Counted from the first letter of the stretch, positions 52,363 to 61,854 are shown. The stretch: 64,000 nt of DNA from CAG-877 sp045125935 (GCA_045125935.1 JBGVNW010000002.1:1-64000); one strand, 5' to 3'. Notes: generated by a model from the letters alone, not told the origin. Program-made: numbers and translations.

Positions 52363-52655
52363 GCTAATATTATACTAACATAGATACAAAACAAATGCAA
52401 GCGTTTTTTGAAAAAATGCAAAAAAATTTATTCAAAATAAAAAATAATAAGTAAATGTTAACTATTTACGGGTTACTTATATTCAACTGCATAAAAATAA
52501 ATAGATTGAAGTTGGTATAACTTGTATTAAACAACTAATGAATATAATGATAGTAATTTATATATAACAGAATAATTTATGGATATGCTTAGAACTTTAC
52601 AATGAGAAAAGAACCAATTTGGTTCTTTTTTCATATTATAATATAGGTGATAAAA
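52363..52655. other. noncoding spacer between the ncRNA and the LysM amidase
   Basis: About 290 AT-rich bases. They contain the -10 of the minus-strand RNA and, at 52607-52630, a hairpin AAAAGAACC/GGTTCTTTTT that terminates something on the plus strand, perhaps a short transcript from the TATAAT near 52551. I see no gene here. Confidence 0.4.
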
Positions 52656-53882
52656 ATGTATGACAGAGACCCAAAAAAAGTAGTTATAGATGCCGGACAT
52701 GGTGGAAATGATCCGGGCGCTGTAAGTGATAACTTACTTGAAAAAGACTTTAATTTAAAAGCTGCACAATATATGTATAAAAGACTACAAGAATTAGGTA
52801 TACCTGCAACAATAGTAAGAGATACAGATGAGACGTTAGAAAGAGAAGAAAGAATAAATAGAATATTAAAAGCTTATGGAAACAGTTCAGATGTAATAAT
52901 GATTTCCAATCACATAAATGCGGGAGGCGGCGAAGGTGCTGAAGTAGTCTATGCTCTACGTAATGATCCAGATCTAGCTAACTTAATTCTTGACAATATA
53001 GGAGAAGCTGGGCAAGTAAAAAGAAAAGTATATCAACGTCGTCTACCAGAAAATCCAAATAAAGACTATTACTTTATAATTAGGGATACCGGTAACCTTG
53101 AATCATTATTAGTTGAATATGGCTTTATAGATAATCCTCAAGATGCAATAAAACTTCAAAACAACCTTACTGATTATGTAGAGGGAGTAGTAAAAGCCCT
53201 AGCTGAATACACAAATACGCCATATACTAGACCATCTCAATCAACGAATTATTATACAGTTCAAAAAGGGGATACATTATATAAAATAGCTAATCAATTC
53301 AATACTACTGTTTCAGAACTAAAAAGGCTAAACAACCTAACATCTGATACACTTCAAATCGGTCAAAAGCTACAAATCTCCAGTGAACCAACAATTCTAA
53401 ATAATATTTACATCGTTGAAAAAGGCGATACACTATATGCAATTGCCAGTGCCTATGGTATATCAGTTCAAGAACTGAAAGATTTGAATAATCTAACAAC
53501 AAATAATTTATACATAGGTCAGCAATTAGTTGTCCCAGCAACAGATGTAACCTTACCAGAAGAAACACCATCTACACCAGAAACAAATTATACAACTTAT
53601 ATCGTTCAAAAGGGTGATAGTTTATGGGCAATATCTAGAAAGTTTAACGTAACAGTACCAGAAATTATGGATCTAAATAATTTAACTACAGTTAATCTTC
53701 AAATTGGTGATGAATTGAAAATTCCAACAACAGCGACAACGCAAAAAACATATACTGTAAAAAGCGGCGATACTCTATGGTCAATTGCTAGAGAAAATAA
53801 TATTTCAGTAAGTGAATTAAAGGATGCAAATAATCTAGAAACAAATCTGCTATCAGTAGGTCAACAATTAATTATTCCATAA
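52656..53882 (+). CDS. N-acetylmuramoyl-L-alanine amidase with four LysM domains
   Basis: A 408-residue protein. Start at 52656 (MYDRDPKKVV) is 4-5 bases after AGGTGAT. Amidase_3 domain (about 1-185) with IDAGHGGNDPG, the Glu in LLEKDFNL, SNHINAGGG and VEYGFID as zinc/catalytic sites. Four LysM repeats follow at about 188-232, 248-291, 312-355 and 363-408, each starting Y-x-V-x-x-GD(T/S)L. No signal peptide is visible, odd for a wall-binding enzyme. Its DNA contains the same GACATGGTGG core (52696-52705) used by the mobile element. Confidence 0.93.
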   Translation: MYDRDPKKVVIDAGHGGNDPGAVSDNLLEKDFNLKAAQYMYKRLQELGIPATIVRDTDETLEREERINRILKAYGNSSDVIMISNHINAGGGEGAEVVYALRNDPDLANLILDNIGEAGQVKRKVYQRRLPENPNKDYYFIIRDTGNLESLLVEYGFIDNPQDAIKLQNNLTDYVEGVVKALAEYTNTPYTRPSQSTNYYTVQKGDTLYKIANQFNTTVSELKRLNNLTSDTLQIGQKLQISSEPTILNNIYIVEKGDTLYAIASAYGISVQELKDLNNLTTNNLYIGQQLVVPATDVTLPEETPSTPETNYTTYIVQKGDSLWAISRKFNVTVPEIMDLNNLTTVNLQIGDELKIPTTATTQKTYTVKSGDTLWSIARENNISVSELKDANNLETNLLSVGQQLIIP

Positions 53883-53886
53883 TAAA

Positions 53887-53915
53887 AGTTATTGAAATTC
53901 AATAACTCTTTTTTT
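53887..53915 (+). terminator. terminator after the LysM amidase
   Basis: AGTTATTG, loop AAATT, CAATAACT, then C and T8. Confidence 0.88.
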
Positions 53916-54069
53916 ATATGTAACAAATTCTAAACAGCATATATTAATCTATCTTCTACATAATCTCTACAATTATTTTATACTCAAGTAATCTAATAAA
54001 ATTTAATTATTGAAAACATTTTCACAAAAAAAGAGAGCCAGCATATCACTGTAACCCTTTCTAATTTAC

Positions 54070-54669
54070 TTAAGCTGTTTTCTTTCTAGCAAATACTACA
54101 CCAGTAACAACAGCAACACCAATAATTAAAATAACTATCAAAGACATTACATCATCAGAATAACTCTTGTTAGCTGTACTATCATCGTCATCAAAACTAA
54201 CTAAGTTCATTATATCATAACGATCACTAACTGCAACTTCATATTCTTCCTCGATAGCTTCTATAATTTCATCATCAAAGTCACTTAAATAACCTGCCCA
54301 TGATTTATTACCAATTATTATGTAAGGAACACCAGAAATATCTTCATCTCTAGCTGCAGCAACTTTTTCTAATAATGCAGCATTATCTGCATCGTACCAA
54401 GTTTCATAAGCAACTATTTCGAATAAATCTCCATATTCATCTTCAATACTGTCAAAGAACTCTTCAGCGTCAGCACAATGAGGACAACCATCACCATGGA
54501 AGAAATATACTCGTACTTCTTTACCTGTATCTGACTCTTCTGAATCATCTTCAACTTCTTCATTGCTTTCTACATCATTACTACTACTAGAAGATTTATC
54601 AGCTAATACTGAAAATGGTAACATTAAGAAAGCTATCATAATTACTAATAATAATCCTAATTTTTTCAT
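54070..54669 (-). CDS. membrane-anchored thioredoxin-like protein (CPHC)
   Basis: A 199-residue protein with signal peptide (1-23), an acidic Ser/Glu/Asp linker (24-50), a thioredoxin-fold domain with the redox motif CPHC in GDGCPHCADAEEF and cis-Pro in SGVPYIIIG, and a C-terminal membrane helix (about 172-193) followed by RKKTA. The CPHC pair is DsbA-like, suggesting thiol oxidation or exchange outside the membrane (inference). AGGTTAAT-type ribosome site on the minus strand. Confidence 0.88.
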   Translation of the reverse strand: MKKLGLLLVIMIAFLMLPFSVLADKSSSSSNDVESNEEVEDDSEESDTGKEVRVYFFHGDGCPHCADAEEFFDSIEDEYGDLFEIVAYETWYDADNAALLEKVAAARDEDISGVPYIIIGNKSWAGYLSDFDDEIIEAIEEEYEVAVSDRYDIMNLVSFDDDDSTANKSYSDDVMSLIVILIIGVAVVTGVVFARKKTA

Positions 54670-54728
54670 AATTAACCTCCCATGCTATATATTCTAACAT
54701 AAATTTGATAATTAGAAAACAAAACTAA

Positions 54729-54756
54729 AAAAAATAGCGAAAAAAGTCACTATTTT
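54729..54756 (-). terminator. terminator of the add operon
   Basis: AAAATAG-GA with TC-CTATTTT form a stem (one mismatch) whose minus-strand 3' side ends in T. It lies just past the stop of the FTR-like gene. Confidence 0.6.
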
Positions 54757-54764
54757 TAATTGGT

Positions 54765-54974
54765 TTATTTATTTTTTTGTTCAGTCTGCCCGTTACTATC
54801 AATTGGTACATATAATTTACATTTACATATCTTATCATTTACAAATTCATCACAAGGGCATAAAGTAGTTTCATCTACATTTACTCGACATGGACAATGA
54901 CCATTCTTCTTTTGCAAGCCTTCCATAATAACAGAAACATATTTTTTATCTGGATTAAGTCTAAAATCTTTCAT
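54765..54974 (-). CDS. ferredoxin-thioredoxin-reductase-like small protein
   Basis: A 69-residue protein with three Cys pairs, CPC-x9-CPC-x8-CKC. This resembles the catalytic beta subunit of ferredoxin-thioredoxin reductase (CPC-x16-CPC-x8-CHC), with a shorter first spacer. It would bind a 4Fe-4S cluster beside a disulfide. It lies 9 bases after the radical SAM gene, so the Fe-S chemistry may be linked. GGAGGTTT precedes the ATG. Confidence 0.75.
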   Translation of the reverse strand: MKDFRLNPDKKYVSVIMEGLQKKNGHCPCRVNVDETTLCPCDEFVNDKICKCKLYVPIDSNGQTEQKNK

Positions 54975-54983
54975 AAAAACCTC

Positions 54984-55871
54984 CTAAATAATAGAATCAT
55001 CAAAATTAGGAATAAAACTCTCATCTTGAGTTTCTCCATCTTGTATAAATGCATACTTAATTCCTAAGTCAATTGCATAGTCAATTACTTTATTATATTC
55101 ATCATCAGTAACTTTTCTATTCAAATTATCAAAATTTAAACATCCAATTGGAGTATATTGATTCATTATACTAATAATTATATTATCTCCATATTTTTTA
55201 TATAAATAATCAATAATTTTTATTGCATCATCGATATGACCAGGGAGGATTAAAATTCTAACAATAATTCCACGTTTCATTAAATCGTTTTCTATGACGA
55301 AATTTCCAACTTGTTTATACATTTCATCAATTGCCAGAGAAGCATACTTAAAATAGTTATTGCAATTAGAATATTTTACTGCTAATTCATCATCAAAATA
55401 TTTTAAATCAGCCAAATAGATATCAACAATTCCATCTAGCATATTTATTGTTTCTATATTTTCATAGCTACTAGTATTGTAAACAACAGGAATTTTTAAT
55501 TTTCTATCTTTAATTTCTTGTAAGCAATTTACAATTTGTGGAACATAATGTGTCGGAGTAACAAGATTTATGTTATGAGCTCCCTTTTGCTGTAACTCTA
55601 AGATTATTTCTGTTAGTCTGCTATTATCTATTTCTTTACCATATCCACCAGTACTAATTTTTTTGTTCTGACAGAAAATACATTTTAAATTACAATGTGA
55701 AAAAAATATTGTTCCACTTCCGTTAGTACCAGATATAATTGGTTCCTCCCATTGATGTAAACTATAATAGGCTAATTTAATTTTATCAGTCGCACCGCAT
55801 GCTCCGACTTTTTCATAACGATTGACGCCACAATTTCTTGGACATAATGTACATCTTTCTAATATATTCAT
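54984..55871 (-). CDS. radical SAM protein, PflX-type
   Basis: A 295-residue member of the PflA-like group COG1313. N-terminal Cys-rich CTLCPRNCGVNR, then GSGTIFFSHCNLKCIFCQN with the cluster motif CxxxCxxC at about 59-66, followed by a TIM-barrel body (THYVPQI, VYNTSSYE, YLADLKYF). It cleaves S-adenosylmethionine to start radical chemistry; its target protein is unknown. Middle gene of the add operon. Confidence 0.9.
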   Translation of the reverse strand: MNILERCTLCPRNCGVNRYEKVGACGATDKIKLAYYSLHQWEEPIISGTNGSGTIFFSHCNLKCIFCQNKKISTGGYGKEIDNSRLTEIILELQQKGAHNINLVTPTHYVPQIVNCLQEIKDRKLKIPVVYNTSSYENIETINMLDGIVDIYLADLKYFDDELAVKYSNCNNYFKYASLAIDEMYKQVGNFVIENDLMKRGIIVRILILPGHIDDAIKIIDYLYKKYGDNIIISIMNQYTPIGCLNFDNLNRKVTDDEYNKVIDYAIDLGIKYAFIQDGETQDESFIPNFDDSII

Positions 55872-55883
55872 AAAAACCTCTAT

Positions 55884-56816
55884 TTAATTAAGCAATTGTT
55901 CTATCAATTGTTCTTTTTCTTCTTCACTTATAAAAGCACAATCAATGGCATTTAAGTTAAATTGTAAAAAATCTTTATCAGAAAAATTAAATTCGTGACG
56001 AAGCAAGTCGTATTCTTTGCATAAATTTGTATTTGACACAGTTCTATTGTCAGTATTAATTGTCACTAAAACTCCATATTCGACAAGCTTCTTTACGGGA
56101 TGTTGACATATTTCCTTTACTACCTTGGTGTCAATATTACTTATAGGGCAAATTTCCAATGCAACGTGATTTTCTACAAGTTTATTAATAGTTTCTTGAG
56201 ATTCAATACTTCTAACGCCGTGTCCAATTCTTTTAGCTCCAAATTCTAAAGCACTAAGAACGCTTTCATAAGAATCAGCTTCACCAGCATGAATCGTAAA
56301 CGGAATACCATCTTCTTTTATTTCCTCAAATAAGTTTTTAAAATTAGAAGTTTTATATTTTGCCTCATCTCCCGCTAAATCAATTGCGACAACACCATTT
56401 CCTAAAAACTTCTTAGTCAATGCAATAACTTTTCTATTTTCTTCTTCAGAAAAATGTCTCATCATACAAAAAATTAAGTTCACCTTTACTGTGGAAACTT
56501 TTTTAAATCCACGAATAATTGCTGCAACAACTTCTTCAACAGAATATTTTTCCACATGGAATAGTGGACAAAATCTTACTTCTGCATAAATGACATTATC
56601 TTTCTCTAGTTCCTTACCTAGTAAATAGGAAAAATTCTCAATATTATCTAAATCCTGTAATAATTTAATTGGTAAATTAAACCTTTCCAAATATTCCGCA
56701 AGACTATTAGTATTAGATGCAATCAATTCATCACGAACATCTCTTCCAACAAGTTTGGATGATAATTCTACATCACAAGATCCATCTAAATGTAAATGTA
56801 ATTCTACTTTTTTCAT
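55884..56816 (-). CDS. add: adenosine deaminase
   Basis: A 310-residue metalloenzyme converting adenosine to inosine in purine salvage. Start at 56816 (MKKVELHLHLDGS) is 6 bases after AAAGGTG; upstream in-frame ATG/GTG codons are too close. HxH in HLHLDGS, HAGEAD, SNIDTK and INTDNR provide the zinc and catalytic residues. First gene of a three-gene minus-strand unit. Confidence 0.93.
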   Translation of the reverse strand: MKKVELHLHLDGSCDVELSSKLVGRDVRDELIASNTNSLAEYLERFNLPIKLLQDLDNIENFSYLLGKELEKDNVIYAEVRFCPLFHVEKYSVEEVVAAIIRGFKKVSTVKVNLIFCMMRHFSEEENRKVIALTKKFLGNGVVAIDLAGDEAKYKTSNFKNLFEEIKEDGIPFTIHAGEADSYESVLSALEFGAKRIGHGVRSIESQETINKLVENHVALEICPISNIDTKVVKEICQHPVKKLVEYGVLVTINTDNRTVSNTNLCKEYDLLRHEFNFSDKDFLQFNLNAIDCAFISEEEKEQLIEQLLN

Positions 56817-57120
56817 CATTTTCACCTTTACAAAATTATATCATAATCTAAAAAAATATAAATTAATGTTTCAAAAAAAATAATAGAAGTTGAATTTTTC
56901 ATAAAATAAACCAATATGCTTATAAAAAAATAATAAATTTGAAGACTGTTCTAATACTAATAAAATATTTTCTAATAATTCATCAATATTATAAAGAAAC
57001 CTTAAAAATATAACACAGTCAAAAATAATCAATACTGTCAAAAATAAAGTAAAAGTTTCAACTTAATTAATTTACTACTCAGCACTATACATGTTATAAT
57101 AAAAAAGTAGGGGTGATAGT

Positions 57121-59022
57121 ATGGAGCAAACCGAAAAACAGCGTGCTATCCAAAGTATAATAACAAGCTTGGCTGAAAAGACAGAGGGAATAACTAGCGA
57201 ACAGATTGATTTAGTAAGAGAAATATATGCCGAAGATGAGAGAAGTTTAGAAGAAATAGAACAAGAATTACAGGGGTATTGTGCGTCAATAACTTCAAAC
57301 AATGCTGCAATGTCTATGAGAAAAATACATAATCCGGAAAAGTATTCTCTTGATATAGATGTGTCAACCAAAGGAATGTATTTAGGGGAAACTCAAATTG
57401 ATTTAATGACGATAACAGAAATAAATAGCACAAATGAATTATTAGAATTTATTGCTAATTGTCAACAAGTAGATTATTCAGAAGTACAACTCAAAGAATT
57501 ATATAAAATGAAAATAGATTCAGCAAAAAGAAAAGTATTTGATGATTATAGAAATTCACTTATTGGCACATTGGAGTTACAAAGAGATCCGAGCATAGTA
57601 CTAAGAAAAAAGATTGAATTTCTTGGATTACCAGCCGATATAACCGACGAAGTACTTGCTCTGTATAAAGATGGAAAAACCGATCAAGCAATTAACTATA
57701 TAACAACTAGGTTAAATTTAGACTATGGAACAATAACATCGCAAACATTTAAAAGACACTTCATTGATCATGATGATGTAAAATGCTCAAGTTATGAAGA
57801 AATATCAGCACTAGCAAAGAAGGTATCAGATTTTGATAGCATTACTATCATATCTGGAAAATATAATTCAGTAATTAATAATGGTAAATTTGATTCATAT
57901 CACATAAAAAGATGCTTAGATTTTTGCAAAAAGCATGATATTCAAGCTAGATATCACAGTTTACTAACACAGGATATCCTAGAACAGTTCCAAGGTAAAT
58001 CAAAAGACGAAATAATTGAGCAATTGCGCAAATTTGTTTCTTCATCTATTGAATTTATATCTGCATACAATGAAGAAAACAAACTATCAGATGGAATGCC
58101 AATAATAAATACTATTGATATTTTTAACGAACTGATAAATTTAAAGAAAGACAAGACAGTTCGAAATGGTTACTACAATATTTGGGAACAATTAGGTATA
58201 ACAATACCAGATCTAATAGATATATTTGCACCTGCAGTAGGAAACAAACCAGAAGGTGTAGAATATATTTATAATGAGGCATTTGTCGAAACAGATGAAA
58301 AACGTCAGATTCAACTTAATCTTGCTAGAGAAATTAAAAAACAAGCGCCAGAGTTGATTGATATTTTTGGCACACAAATGCATGTAACCACTGAATTTAA
58401 AGATTCAACAATCGAAAGAACTTTTTTCGAGTTAAAAAGTTTTAGTGCAGAAACTGGCATTAAACTAGCAATTACTGAATTTGATATGTATGTTCCAGAA
58501 CGTGTTGTAGATAAATTAAAAAGAGCAGGCAAGACGGACGATGAAATTAAAGAATATGTCCAATACATAAAATTAACAAAATTAAATAGAATTGCTGCGA
58601 TTGCTAAAGAAACCGGCATAGAATTTACAGAGATAGCATATTGGTCTATGACTGATAGCATGGATCATAATAAAAAACGCCAAGAAAGAGAAACTCTATA
58701 TGGTGGATTATTTGGATATTCATTAGAGCCCAAAGCTGTAAAAGAAATTGTTGAATATGCCCCAATAGTAGAAAGACCTAATAACACAACTGATGTATTA
58801 GGATACACAAATATGTTAAATAGCCTGTTAGAAGTCCAACCAGCGATTACACCACAAAGTAAGAATGAAGAAATAACAGAACCGGCTAAACAATTAGTAA
58901 AAAAAGAAAAAGAAGTAGCGAAAACAAGTGACACACAAGATGATGCTGGATTTGCAAACTTTCCACAAATCTTAATCTTAACACTATGGATAATTGCAGT
59001 TTTATATATATTATTAATGTAA
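57121..59022 (+). CDS. GH10-like protein without signal peptide, C-terminal membrane anchor
   Basis: A 633-residue protein. Residues 1-230 are charged and helical, of unknown type. About 240-580 matches glycosyl hydrolase family 10: the acid/base Glu in TIDIFNELINL, GTQMHVT, and the nucleophile Glu in ITEFDMYVP, plus EIAYWSMTDS. A spacer rich in Lys/Glu leads to a C-terminal hydrophobic helix (about 612-632) with nothing after it. Without a signal peptide the tail-anchored topology would leave the domain in the cytoplasm. GGGGTGAT and TATAAT (about 57094) lie upstream. Confidence 0.75.
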   Translation: MEQTEKQRAIQSIITSLAEKTEGITSEQIDLVREIYAEDERSLEEIEQELQGYCASITSNNAAMSMRKIHNPEKYSLDIDVSTKGMYLGETQIDLMTITEINSTNELLEFIANCQQVDYSEVQLKELYKMKIDSAKRKVFDDYRNSLIGTLELQRDPSIVLRKKIEFLGLPADITDEVLALYKDGKTDQAINYITTRLNLDYGTITSQTFKRHFIDHDDVKCSSYEEISALAKKVSDFDSITIISGKYNSVINNGKFDSYHIKRCLDFCKKHDIQARYHSLLTQDILEQFQGKSKDEIIEQLRKFVSSSIEFISAYNEENKLSDGMPIINTIDIFNELINLKKDKTVRNGYYNIWEQLGITIPDLIDIFAPAVGNKPEGVEYIYNEAFVETDEKRQIQLNLAREIKKQAPELIDIFGTQMHVTTEFKDSTIERTFFELKSFSAETGIKLAITEFDMYVPERVVDKLKRAGKTDDEIKEYVQYIKLTKLNRIAAIAKETGIEFTEIAYWSMTDSMDHNKKRQERETLYGGLFGYSLEPKAVKEIVEYAPIVERPNNTTDVLGYTNMLNSLLEVQPAITPQSKNEEITEPAKQLVKKEKEVAKTSDTQDDAGFANFPQILILTLWIIAVLYILLM

Positions 59023-59023
59023 A

Positions 59024-59062
59024 AAAGTAAGTTGAAAAATATTTTCAAACTTACTTTCTTTT
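59024..59062. terminator. bidirectional terminator
   Basis: GTAAGTTGAAAA and TTTTCAAACTTAC pair with one bulge, flanked by AAA and TTT tracts; shared by the GH10-like and CotH-like genes. Confidence 0.8.
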
Positions 59063-59063
59063 T

Positions 59064-60320
59064 TTATTTTACGTGATACTGTTCATAAAGATGTGTTAAA
59101 ATAGATTTCTTTGAATACATTTTTGAAAAATAATCATCTAATAACGGTATTCTTACAGCAAGGAATTGATTAATTTGTTCAAAGTCAAATCCAGGAATAT
59201 CTTCCCATTTCTGACTTTCTCTTTCCAATGAATCACTAGGAATAGCATTATAAAAAGAATAAAATTCACTCATAATATTTTCTTGAGTTAATATATCGCT
59301 TCTTAAATAAAAATATCTTTCAACAATTTCGTCAGAAAAGTTATCTTTAAGTCTATTCCATAAATTATTACTCGTTGTAGTATCTACTTTTGAATAATTA
59401 GTCAATCCTTTTCCATCCCAATAAGCTCCCCATGAAGCATCTAAGTCATACAAAGTTGTATACCAAATTTTACCATCATAAGTAACAAGTAACATATTTT
59501 TAGAAACATTATCGCACAATTGAGCAAACTCAACCATTATATAGTAGTTTAGTAGTGAATCTAGATTAAAGTAATTACTAATATTCTCCTTGAATTCTTC
59601 ATCGCTACTATTCATAACAAAATTAATTAGACGATTTAATTTTGTTAAACTTTCATCATTTTCATTTCCAACTTCAATTTCCCAATCCTCAAAATTAGCT
59701 TCTTCATAAAATGAAACGGTATCACTCCAACTAGTAGCTGAAAAAGCTAAGTGATTACTGTTATCATCGTCCATATTAAACATCCAATCATCTTTAGGAA
59801 TATTTAAAGTATACAGGCCAAGAAATTCATTATTTAAATATACTTCTACTGGATATCCATCAATCTCCCCATTATTTGGAGTATTCTCCAATAGATTAAA
59901 TTTATTTTGTATATCAGCCACAATATTAGCTGTAACAATATTTCTAGAATGTGTTTTGTCAACCCAATTTGCTTTCAAACAATATTTATGTTGTTCTCCC
60001 CAACCAAGATCAATACGAAATTTATCCTTCAAATCTTCATCTTCGTAAAATTTAATATTATAATTTTTTTTCTCATACGCGATGCTTGAGGCACCTTGTA
60101 ACTTAACATTCGCATATCCTTCGAAGTTTATGTTATCACTTTCATATCTAACGTGAATTATTTCCTCCTCATCTTTTGTGACTAATTTTTCTAATTCTCC
60201 TTCAAAATATAATTTAGGTAATTCTTTTACTTTCTCAACAGTAACAGCACTAGATATATTAATAGAGCAAAGTATAACTAAAATAATTATAAATGAGAAA
60301 AGGGGTAAAAACTTCTTCAT
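59064..60320 (-). CDS. CotH-family protein kinase-like, secreted
   Basis: A 418-residue protein with signal peptide (1-26, ending SSAVTV). CotH family features: LQGASSIAYEKKNYNIKF, KANWVDKTHSRNIV, LYTLNIPKDDW and LYDLDASWGAYWDG, the last carrying the metal-binding Asp. CotH phosphorylates coat proteins in Bacillus; related proteins are common on gut bacteria surfaces. GGAGGTATTGGG precedes the ATG. Confidence 0.88.
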   Translation of the reverse strand: MKKFLPLFSFIIILVILCSINISSAVTVEKVKELPKLYFEGELEKLVTKDEEEIIHVRYESDNINFEGYANVKLQGASSIAYEKKNYNIKFYEDEDLKDKFRIDLGWGEQHKYCLKANWVDKTHSRNIVTANIVADIQNKFNLLENTPNNGEIDGYPVEVYLNNEFLGLYTLNIPKDDWMFNMDDDNSNHLAFSATSWSDTVSFYEEANFEDWEIEVGNENDESLTKLNRLINFVMNSSDEEFKENISNYFNLDSLLNYYIMVEFAQLCDNVSKNMLLVTYDGKIWYTTLYDLDASWGAYWDGKGLTNYSKVDTTTSNNLWNRLKDNFSDEIVERYFYLRSDILTQENIMSEFYSFYNAIPSDSLERESQKWEDIPGFDFEQINQFLAVRIPLLDDYFSKMYSKKSILTHLYEQYHVK

Positions 60321-60430
60321 CCCAATACCTCCTACGAAATACTATAGCATAAATCATTTATAAAAGCTAAACTATTTTAAGAGTATATTATGAGTTAATG
60401 TTATAGAAATAAGGAAAATATTGCATAATA

Positions 60431-60462
60431 AAAATCTATTACAAGCAATAATAGATTTTATC
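60431..60462 (-). terminator. terminator of the MgtC-family gene
   Basis: AAAATCTATTA (60431-60441) pairs perfectly with TAATAGATTTT (60449-60459). The A-run supplies the minus-strand T tract. Confidence 0.7.
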
Positions 60463-60474
60463 ATAATTAATTAA

Positions 60475-61185
60475 TTATTTATCTTCATAATCATCATCGT
60501 CATCTTCAACATAATTAGAAACTTCATTATATTTAACAGAAGTTACCCCTGGTTCTAAGCAAAGCTTATTAATTATTGTATTTATCTCATCTGCAAAGGT
60601 ACTTTCTACTTCAATATTAATTTCTATTTTTACTTGATTATCAACTTTTGATGTGGAAAAAGATTTTATTGCTATTTGATGAAATTTTAATTTTTGAATT
60701 AATGAATTCTTAATTAAATTTTCCTTGTCTTCTGCGCAGGATATAGTTAAAGCATAAGTAGTAATTTTCGTATGAATAGTTTTCTTCAATAATTTTCTTG
60801 AAGCAAACCTTAATAATATATTTGCCATTAAGATATATGCTACTCCTACAATGGCTTCAGAAATTAAGCCTAGTGCTGTTAGCGCTCCGATCGCTGCACT
60901 ACACCATAATGTAGCAGCTGTATTTAAGCCTCTAATGTTGGTTCCATCTCGAAGAATAACTCCAGCACCTAAAAAACCAATTCCTGATACAACTTGAGCT
61001 GCAATACGCGTAATGTCTCCGGCAGGAGATAAATTTGAGATCGAAACAAATAGAAATGCACCTAACGAAACTAATGTAATAGTTCTAATTCCAGCGGTTT
61101 TTCTTCTATATTGTCTTTCTAATCCTATTAAACTACCCAAAACAAAGCATACTGAAATACGTATTAAAAAATCTAAATAATCCAT
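60475..61185 (-). CDS. MgtC/SapB-family membrane protein
   Basis: A 236-residue protein with about five membrane helices in residues 1-135. The family signature GSLIGLERQYRRKTAGIRT and GFLGAGVILRDG are intact. The C-terminal half (140-225) is an ACT-like regulatory domain, and the end is very acidic (NYVEDDDDDYEDK). Homologues modulate ATP synthase or magnesium homeostasis. AGAGGGGTA precedes the ATG. Confidence 0.92.
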   Translation of the reverse strand: MDYLDFLIRISVCFVLGSLIGLERQYRRKTAGIRTITLVSLGAFLFVSISNLSPAGDITRIAAQVVSGIGFLGAGVILRDGTNIRGLNTAATLWCSAAIGALTALGLISEAIVGVAYILMANILLRFASRKLLKKTIHTKITTYALTISCAEDKENLIKNSLIQKLKFHQIAIKSFSTSKVDNQVKIEINIEVESTFADEINTIINKLCLEPGVTSVKYNEVSNYVEDDDDDYEDK

Positions 61186-61560
61186 CTAGCATACCCCTCT
61201 CTTTTACGTCCACTAATTTTATCATATATTTGAAAAAAGTCAAGTTTTAATTACTGGCATTGTTATTATCAAGGAAAATTTCCTAACTATTATCAAATAA
61301 AAATTATTCAAGAATAAACATAATATATAATATACAAAGATATTCATATTATTAAAAATTGTCTTTCCATTTACAATACATTTTATTATTTCATCCAATA
61401 AAATTTTCCGTACTATACATTTTTTAATTTATATTAATATGATAATTGTTAATGTTAACTAATATTTTGTTCTAGTATTAAAGCTCTACAAAACTACATA
61501 CATCAAAATAAAAAAGATACTCAATCTGAGTATCATGAAGACATAAAATAAATTCAAATT
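61186..61560. other. intergenic region without a recognised gene
   Basis: About 375 very AT-rich bases. The only clear structure is GATACTCA/TGAGTATC at 61516-61534, which with the A-run at 61511-61515 acts as terminator of the minus-strand gene at 61561. No ORF with a ribosome site was found. Confidence 0.5.
61510..61534 (-). terminator. terminator of the 97-residue protein gene
   Basis: GATACTCA (61516-61523), loop ATC, TGAGTATC (61527-61534); minus-strand T tract from A5. Confidence 0.8.
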
Positions 61561-61854
61561 TTATTTGGCTTTACCTTTGCTATCAGTACTATCATTTTTT
61601 CTTTTTTCATGTAATGAAACCATTAAATTAGCAGTAAAGTTAATCTTATCCTCATAAGATAGTTCATCAAAGTTAGGATTATTTTCAATCATAAGTTTTA
61701 CAAAATCAATTTCATCTTTATATTTTTCTTGTAATCTTTCTCTATAACTTAATTCATCGTCGGATATAGCACCACCGTGATGTTCATCAGAAAATGTAGT
61801 TGCTGCAACCCAACTCATAGCTTCATCATTTTTATAAAAGTTAATCTTTTGCAT
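61561..61854 (-). CDS. unknown 97-residue protein
   Basis: A charged, helical soluble protein (SWVAATTFSDEHHGG near the start, then YRERLQEKYKDEIDF). GAGGTGAT precedes the ATG on the minus strand. No known family or motif. It has its own terminator and seems monocistronic. Confidence 0.7.
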   Translation of the reverse strand: MQKINFYKNDEAMSWVAATTFSDEHHGGAISDDELSYRERLQEKYKDEIDFVKLMIENNPNFDELSYEDKINFTANLMVSLHEKRKNDSTDSKGKAK

